From: Chlorobiota bacterium
GTDB taxonomy: Bacteria > Bacteroidota > Ignavibacteria > OLB7
Length of the DNA stretch: 64,000 nucleotides
Direction: 5' to 3'
Assembly: GCA_016710285.1 (NCBI GenBank)
Contig: JADJXR010000001.1
Coordinates: forward strand, 2,978,501 to 3,042,500
Part shown: one piece after another, positions 59,076 to 64,000 of the stretch
How positions within the stretch are numbered: position 1 is the first letter of the stretch
Layout of the letters: every line of letters begins with the position of its first letter
The notes under the pieces: model-generated
Told to the model about the DNA's origin: nothing
Databases searched by the model: none
Seen by the model: only the letters and a program-made list of their open reading frames with translations
Translations under genes and position numbers: made by a program

Positions 59076-60523
59076 GCGACAGAAGAAGAGTACTCAGCGT
59101 GGTGGCGATTGCCTGGACCGCCCTTGCCGGAATCGCCGCAGCCCAGGAACCGGGCCGGTACGACCACTACACCATCTACGATACCGACCTTCCTCCGCGT
59201 GCCGAATATGCCGCACGCCGTGGCCGCGTGCTTTCCGCGTTGGAGGACCGCGCCGCCTTGCTGGTCCGCGCCGCCGACGTGAAAAACCGCTCGAACGATA
59301 TTGACTACGAATTCCGCCAGCGGAATAACCTCCTGTATCTGACAGGAGTGACGGAGGATGAAAGCGCGCTGCTGATTGTCCCGCACGGAATCACGATCAA
59401 TGGAACCGTCACGAAGGAGGTCCTGTTTGTGAAAGAACGGAATGCCAGCAGCGAGGTCTGGACCGGGATCACCATGGGGCCGGCAACCGCAGCAAAGGTG
59501 ACGGGAATCCAAACAGTGCTCCCCTACTCGCAGCTTTCCCAGCAGATGAAGCAGTTGCTTCCAACCATCGGCACGCTGTACTACGACGACTGGAAATTTA
59601 ACGTGGAGCGCGAGCCGCTGACCGGAACGGCCTACGCCTGGGAGGAGCAGATGCTGAAGCAGTTGGAGGCAATCAATCCAAGCCTTGTGGTGAAGAACGC
59701 GGGGATTATCCTGAACCCGCTGCGGCTGGTGAAATCGCCGAACGAGCTTGCGCTGATGCAGCGGGCGATTGATGCCTCGATTAAGGGGCACCGGCAGACG
59801 ATCCGGACCGCCAAGCCAGGGATGTACGAGTATCAGTTCGAGGCGGTGATGGAGTACGGATTCCAGCGGAACGGCGCGCGTTGGCCCGGGTATCCCAGCA
59901 TCGTCGGCTCCGGCCCGAACACCTGCATCCTCCATTATGAAACCAACCGCCGGAAGTCGGAGCCAGGGGACCTGGTGCTGATGGATTGCGGCGCGGAGTA
60001 CCACGGCTACAGTGCCGACATCACCCGCACGTTTCCGGTAAACGGAACGTTCACGCCGGAGCAACGGACCCTTTATGATCTTGTCCTGCAGGCGCAGAAC
60101 GCGGGCATTGCCGAATGCCTTCCCGGAAACGATTTCCGCGACCCGCACCGCGCCGCCACCAAAGTGATTGCCGATGGGTTAATCAAGTTGGGGATCATCC
60201 AAAACAGCGGGCAGGTGGGGCGGTATTTCATGCATGGGACCTCGCACTATCTGGGCCTTGACGTGCACGACGTTGGCGACTACGGCGCGCTGGTTCCCGG
60301 GGTGGTGCTGACGGTGGAGCCAGGAATCTACATCAAAGAAGGAAGCCCCTGCGACCCCAAATGGTGGAACATCGGCATCCGCATCGAGGATGACATTCTG
60401 GTGACCGAGCAAGGCCCGCACAATATGTCGGCAGCGTTGGAGCGGACGGCGCAGGAGATCGAGCGGCTGATGAACGCCCCCGCCGAGAAACCCGACAGAG
60501 AGAATGGAGAGGCAGATAGATAG
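59072..60523 (+). CDS. Exported Xaa-Pro aminopeptidase-like M24 metallopeptidase
   Basis: The 483-residue protein begins with a signal-like peptide (VLSVVAIAWTALAGIAAAQ). An aminopeptidase P N-terminal domain (RRGRVLSALEDRAALLVRAA...YLTGVTEDESALL) is followed by the pita-bread M24 domain. The five metal ligands are in order: two Asp (VLMDCGAEYHGYSADITRTF), His (FMHGTSHYLGLDVHD) and two Glu (LTVEPGIYI, IRIEDDILVTEQG). It releases N-terminal residues before proline, presumably in the periplasm. It overlaps the preceding gene by four bases and precedes aroQ by about 60 bases. Confidence 0.88.
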   Translation: MSDRRRVLSVVAIAWTALAGIAAAQEPGRYDHYTIYDTDLPPRAEYAARRGRVLSALEDRAALLVRAADVKNRSNDIDYEFRQRNNLLYLTGVTEDESALLIVPHGITINGTVTKEVLFVKERNASSEVWTGITMGPATAAKVTGIQTVLPYSQLSQQMKQLLPTIGTLYYDDWKFNVEREPLTGTAYAWEEQMLKQLEAINPSLVVKNAGIILNPLRLVKSPNELALMQRAIDASIKGHRQTIRTAKPGMYEYQFEAVMEYGFQRNGARWPGYPSIVGSGPNTCILHYETNRRKSEPGDLVLMDCGAEYHGYSADITRTFPVNGTFTPEQRTLYDLVLQAQNAGIAECLPGNDFRDPHRAATKVIADGLIKLGIIQNSGQVGRYFMHGTSHYLGLDVHDVGDYGALVPGVVLTVEPGIYIKEGSPCDPKWWNIGIRIEDDILVTEQGPHNMSAALERTAQEIERLMNAPAEKPDRENGEADR

Positions 60524-60585
60524 ATAGAGGGATGGAGCAAACGCCCGCCAAGCCATTCGCCAACTTTTCAACCAACGATGCGCCC

Positions 60586-61032
60586 ATGGAAATCCAGATC
60601 ATCAACGGCCCGAACCTGAACCTGCTTGGCGTGCGCCAGCCGGAGCTGTACGGCCACGAAACGCTGGCTGATATTGAGGAGAAATTGCGGCAGGCGTTCC
60701 AGCCGAAAGGGGTCGCGCTTCGGTTCTTCCAATCCAATTCCGAAGGGGCGATTATTGACGCTTTGCACGCCGCGCGCCACACCCACCATGCCGATGCCGT
60801 GGTGATAAACCCCGGGGCCTACACCCATTACTCCATCGCCATTCGCGACGCTATCGCGGCAATTGAGATTCCGGTGATCGAGGTCCATCTTTCCAACATC
60901 CACGCGCGCGAGCCATTCCGCGAACGTTCGGTGGTTGCAGCGGTCTGCCGTGGTCGGATTGAGGGATTGGGATGGAGGGGGTATCTGCTTGCGGTGGAGT
61001 ATCTGCGCGACCTTCTTCAGCAAAAAAACTAA
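60586..61032 (+). CDS. aroQ: 3-dehydroquinate dehydratase, type II
   Basis: The 148-residue enzyme catalyses the third step of the shikimate pathway. It has the type II signature INGPNLNLLGVRQPELYG at the N-terminus (including the catalytic Tyr region), NPGAYTHYSIAIRDA and the conserved VIEVHLSNIHAREPFRERS. The ATG at 60586, starting MEIQIING, is chosen over an upstream in-frame start because the family begins there. It is followed by aroC after 28 bases, which links two shikimate enzymes in one unit. Confidence 0.92.
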   Translation: MEIQIINGPNLNLLGVRQPELYGHETLADIEEKLRQAFQPKGVALRFFQSNSEGAIIDALHAARHTHHADAVVINPGAYTHYSIAIRDAIAAIEIPVIEVHLSNIHAREPFRERSVVAAVCRGRIEGLGWRGYLLAVEYLRDLLQQKN

Positions 61033-61060
61033 CCGAACCGCAACGCACCCTCGGCACCAC

Positions 61061-62143
61061 ATGGCGAACACTTTTGGCACACTGTTCCGGCTGACGACGT
61101 TCGGCGAATCGCACGGCCCCGGCATTGGCGCGGTGGTTGACGGTTGCCCTGCGGGGATTCCGTTCGATCTGGAGATGCTCCGCCGTGACCTTGCACGCCG
61201 CCGCCCCGGGCAAGCCCTTACCACGCAGCGGAACGAAGCCGACGAGCCGGAGGTGATAAGCGGCCTGTTTGAAGGCCTCACCACCGGATCGCCAATCGCC
61301 GTGCTGGTGCGGAACAGCGACCAACGTTCGTGCGATTACGCCCCCCTTGCCGATCTCTACCGCCCGTCGCACGCCGATTTTACCTACGCCGAAAAATATG
61401 GCGTGCGGGACCACCGCGGCGGCGGTCGTGCTTCGGCGCGGGAGACGTTGGCGCGGGTGGTGGGGGGCGCGGTTGCCCGGATGATGCTGCAACAGCAAAT
61501 GCCGCTGACGGTGCGCGTGGCCGTGACAGCAATGGGGGGAGTGGTTGCCCAACGTGATATTGGTGAGATGGTCCCGGAGCAGATCTACGGCTCACCCGTC
61601 CGTTGCCACGACGACGTTGCTTCCGCTGCGATGGCGGCACTGATTGGCGAACTCCGCGCCGCTGGCGACTCCACCGGTGGGGTCATCTCCGTCCACGTTG
61701 ATGGCCTTCCCGCCGGGCTTGGCGAGCCGATCTACGATAAACTGAGCGCCCGCCTTGCCGCCGCGATGATCTCCATCAACGGGGCAATGGGGTTTGAGAT
61801 GGGTGCCGGGTTTGCCGTTGCCAACAGCCGTGGCTCGGCCAACAACGATCCGTTTGTTGCGGTGGAGGGAAGGCTGCGGACGGCAACGAACAACAGCGGT
61901 GGCGTGCAGGGGGGAATCTCGAACGGGATGCCGGTGCGGTTCCGCGTGGCGTTCAAGCCACCATCTTCGATTGCGGTTCCGCAGCAACACGGCAGCAGCA
62001 GCGGGGAAGCCGTGACACACGCGATTGAAGGGCGGCACGACCCCACGATTGTGGTCCGCGCCGTGCCAGTGGTGGAAGCCATGACCCTGATGACGATTGC
62101 CGACCTTTGGCTGCTGCATCGTGCATCGGCAAGGGGTGGTTGA
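61061..62143 (+). CDS. aroC: Chorismate synthase
   Basis: The 360-residue FMN-dependent enzyme makes chorismate, the branch point for aromatic amino acids. Typical motifs are present: FGESHGPGIGAVVDGCPAGI (N-terminal signature), DHRGGGRASARETLARV, GFEMGAGF and RHDPTIVVRAVPVVEAM at the C-terminus. The ATG at 61061 starts MANTFGTLFRLTTFGESHG; the frame extends upstream through aroQ but without meaning. It is coupled to aroQ and converges on asd. Confidence 0.95.
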   Translation: MANTFGTLFRLTTFGESHGPGIGAVVDGCPAGIPFDLEMLRRDLARRRPGQALTTQRNEADEPEVISGLFEGLTTGSPIAVLVRNSDQRSCDYAPLADLYRPSHADFTYAEKYGVRDHRGGGRASARETLARVVGGAVARMMLQQQMPLTVRVAVTAMGGVVAQRDIGEMVPEQIYGSPVRCHDDVASAAMAALIGELRAAGDSTGGVISVHVDGLPAGLGEPIYDKLSARLAAAMISINGAMGFEMGAGFAVANSRGSANNDPFVAVEGRLRTATNNSGGVQGGISNGMPVRFRVAFKPPSSIAVPQQHGSSSGEAVTHAIEGRHDPTIVVRAVPVVEAMTLMTIADLWLLHRASARGG

Positions 62144-62200
62144 CGGGGGGGAAAGCGAGGGGGAAAGGGATGCGATTGTTGAAGCCTTGATGCGTTCCTC

Positions 62201-62243
62201 AAAAAAAAATGCGGAACGCCCCGGGCATCCCGGGGCGGCCGCC
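62201..62243 (-). terminator. Intrinsic terminator of asd
   Basis: Read on the minus strand, a CGCCCCGGG / CCCGGGGCG stem with loop ATG, extended by GCGG / CCGC, runs into ATTTTTTTTT. It starts 21 bases beyond the asd stop codon. Confidence 0.85.
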
Positions 62244-62264
62244 ATTGCCGGGAAATCCCCCCGA

Positions 62265-63269
62265 TCAGTTTTTTTGCACCAGCCCTTTTTCCACCAACAA
62301 CTCTGCAATCTGGACCGCGTTGGTTGCTGCCCCTTTGCGGACGTTGTTGCCAACCACCCACAGGTTCAGCGTGTTCGGCTGCGAAGCGTCGCGGCGGATG
62401 CGGCCAACAAAAACTTCATCGCGCCCCTCGGCATCCAGCACCGTTGGATAGAGGTCCGCCACCGGATCGTCCATCACGATAACGCCGCTGGCCTTCTGCA
62501 AAATCTTCCGTGCCTTTGCCGGAGTTACCGGCTGCGAAAACTCAGCATTGACCGATTCGGCATGCGCGGCAATCGTGGGGATTCGGACGCAGGTCATGGT
62601 TGCGGCCAGCTTCGGCAGCTCCATAATCTTCCGCGTCTCGTTCATCATCTTGTTCTCTTCCTCGCTGTAATCGCTCCCCTCCAAAAAACTGTGGAAGATG
62701 GTGTTGAAGGCCGCCGGGCGGGGGAACTTCGGCTTGGCCGGTTGCTTCCCTTTTAGCTCGGCCATCAACTGGTCCACCCCGCTTTGCCCCGCTCCAGAAA
62801 TTGCTTGATAGGTGGAAACCACCACCCGCTTCAGCCCAAAGGATTCGTGCAATGGCTTCAGCGCAACCACCAGCTGGATGGTGGAGCAGTTCGGGTTGGC
62901 GATGATTCCGCGATGCTTCAATGCTGCGCCGGGGTTGACTTCGGGAACCACCAACGGGGTTTTTTTATCCATCCGCCACGCGCTGCTGTTATCAATGGCC
63001 ACCGCCCCAGCCGCTGCGGCAATTGGGCAGTAGTGGCGGCTGACGCTTCCCCCCGCCGAGAACAACGCAATCTGCACCCCGGCGAACGAGTCGGGGGTAA
63101 GCTCTTGGATAGTGTGGCTTTTCCCGCGGAACCTCACCTTCTTTCCGGCGGAGTTTTTCGAGGCCAGCAGCGTCAGCTTCTCGATTGGGAAATTCCGTTC
63201 TTCAAGGACCTGCAGCATGGTGCGGCCAACAAGGCCAGTTGCGCCAACAATGGCAATGGAGTAGCTCAT
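62265..63269 (-). CDS. asd: Aspartate-semialdehyde dehydrogenase
   Basis: Asd makes aspartate-semialdehyde from aspartyl phosphate with NADPH, for lysine/DAP, threonine and methionine. The 334-residue protein begins MSYSIAIVGATGLVGRTM (nucleotide-binding GxTGxxG). It has the catalytic Cys128 in IIANPNCSTIQLV, the QAISGAGQSGVDQL loop and HAESVNAEF with the catalytic His in the second domain. It fits the typical family length. It ends in a terminator and precedes a DUF4397 gene on the same strand. Confidence 0.94.
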   Translation of the reverse strand: MSYSIAIVGATGLVGRTMLQVLEERNFPIEKLTLLASKNSAGKKVRFRGKSHTIQELTPDSFAGVQIALFSAGGSVSRHYCPIAAAAGAVAIDNSSAWRMDKKTPLVVPEVNPGAALKHRGIIANPNCSTIQLVVALKPLHESFGLKRVVVSTYQAISGAGQSGVDQLMAELKGKQPAKPKFPRPAAFNTIFHSFLEGSDYSEEENKMMNETRKIMELPKLAATMTCVRIPTIAAHAESVNAEFSQPVTPAKARKILQKASGVIVMDDPVADLYPTVLDAEGRDEVFVGRIRRDASQPNTLNLWVVGNNVRKGAATNAVQIAELLVEKGLVQKN

Positions 63270-63301
63270 GAAAATGGTTTTGGTAGAAAAGGGAACGCGT
63301 G

Positions 63302-64000
63302 TTACTTGATGAACACTTCTTCGGGGATTACGGAGATGACCCGCCCGTTTCCATCGTGGTCGTTGGAGTAGGCGATCATGTAGTTGTTTCCCGCTTGAAG
63401 GGCGATCCCGTTACGGCTGGCCACCACATTCCCGGAAGCATCCACCACTTGGGCGGTGATTGTCCCGGCGGCAACCTGCACCGATGCTGCGGCGGTGTTG
63501 CTTGGCGCGGCGGCGTACGATTGCAGCGGCGTTGCCACCCCGCTTACCCGAAGTTGCAGCGTGGTTGCGGAATCGTTGAACCCTGCATGGAAGAACCGCA
63601 GCCGCACGTTCCCACCCGACGGCACCGGCAGGTTATCGCGAACAACGGTTGAACGCGCCTTGGTGGTGTCGAACGGACCGCTGACGTAGATGGTGTAGCG
63701 GTTGTTTGGCTCCATTTTTAATGGCTGTGGCCCATCAACCAGCGGAGTGCTGTATCCAAAATTGAAGACGTTATAGTCGGTGTATGGCCTGTGAATCTCA
63801 ACACGGTACGGCCAATCACGACGGAATAGAAGACTGAGTAAAAAGTAGGGGCCTTGCTTCTCCTCGGCATCGGTGACCTTCTCCCAAAACGGACGGTTGT
63901 ACACGATTCTCTGGCTTGATGTGAAGTCCCGGCGGTAATATTCGTTTGTGGCGTATTTCGCCAGCCGGTTGGGGTCGTAGAACGTGGTGGTAAGGGCACT
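63302..64000 (-). CDS. DUF4397-type exported protein (partial)
   Basis: The frame stays open to the right edge of the window, so 233 codons of the C-terminal part are seen and the N-terminus lies outside. RYTIYVSGPFDTTKARSTVV, VRLRFFHAGFNDSATTLQLRVSG and GNNYMIAYSNDHDGNGRVISV match the DUF4397 pattern of two Ig-like repeats, which is common in exported proteins of Bacteroidota and relatives. It ends 33 bases before asd starts, on the same strand. Whether the protein carries other domains cannot be seen. Confidence 0.7.
   Translation of the reverse strand, partial: SALTTTFYDPNRLAKYATNEYYRRDFTSSQRIVYNRPFWEKVTDAEEKQGPYFLLSLLFRRDWPYRVEIHRPYTDYNVFNFGYSTPLVDGPQPLKMEPNNRYTIYVSGPFDTTKARSTVVRDNLPVPSGGNVRLRFFHAGFNDSATTLQLRVSGVATPLQSYAAAPSNTAAASVQVAAGTITAQVVDASGNVVASRNGIALQAGNNYMIAYSNDHDGNGRVISVIPEEVFIK

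Overview
The window looks like a chromosomal segment of a GC-rich Gram-negative bacterium of the FCB group, most likely near Kapaibacteriota/Ignavibacteria. The evidence is: three proteins ending in a type IX secretion (T9SS, 'Por') sorting domain; a GWxTD-domain protein and a DUF5916 outer-membrane protein; Bacteroidota-style promoters (TTG...TAnnTTTG) ahead of dnaN and pckA; and a fused-chain 2-oxoacid dehydrogenase E1 with the Bacteroidota-type 'DDGYGIS' motif. The assignment is inferred from gene content only; no 16S gene is present.

Layout. 0-8 kb: dapF, an M28 peptidase, an ECF sigma factor overlapping a membrane protein with a T9SS tail, and a DUF5916 protein, with two copies of a dispersed ~220 bp repeat. 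8-21 kb: fused E1, sbcD, pyrG, a duplicated Uma2 gene (second copy frameshifted), small proteins, a single-chain MmeI-like restriction-methylation enzyme, a 320 bp tandem repeat and a CAU tRNA. 21-30 kb: a second sigma/T9SS-tailed membrane protein module with a DUF1573 protein, a lone lycopene-cyclase domain, two CPBP proteases, a HipA-like/DUF3037 pair and membrane proteins. 30-38 kb: dnaN-recF-DUF721-gyrB, with gyrB interrupted by a mini-intein, then pckA. 38-47.8 kb: a TonB-dependent receptor-like protein, ppa, a [2Fe-2S] protein, a GWxTD protein, a PepSY lipoprotein with an extreme Asp/His-rich insert, murA, an EnvC-like protein and era. 47.8-50.5 kb: an AT-rich island of small genes separated by decayed Rhs-core fragments, read here as an orphan immunity array. 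50.5-64 kb: a Tat-exported amine oxidase, an SrkA-like kinase, tRNA-Ser(CGA), a T9SS protein with an internal S74 chaperone, a metallophosphoesterase, an M24 peptidase, aroQ, aroC, asd and a partial DUF4397 protein.

How the genes relate. Most genes are housekeeping: lysine/cell wall (dapF, asd, murA), shikimate pathway (aroQ, aroC), nucleotide and DNA metabolism (pyrG, dnaN, recF, gyrB, sbcD) and central carbon (E1, pckA, ppa). The most unusual items are the two sigma factor modules in which the overlapping inner-membrane partner carries a T9SS sorting domain, the gyrB mini-intein, the Rhs-derived island, and several hairpin repeat families, one of which keeps a constant loop while its stem changes.
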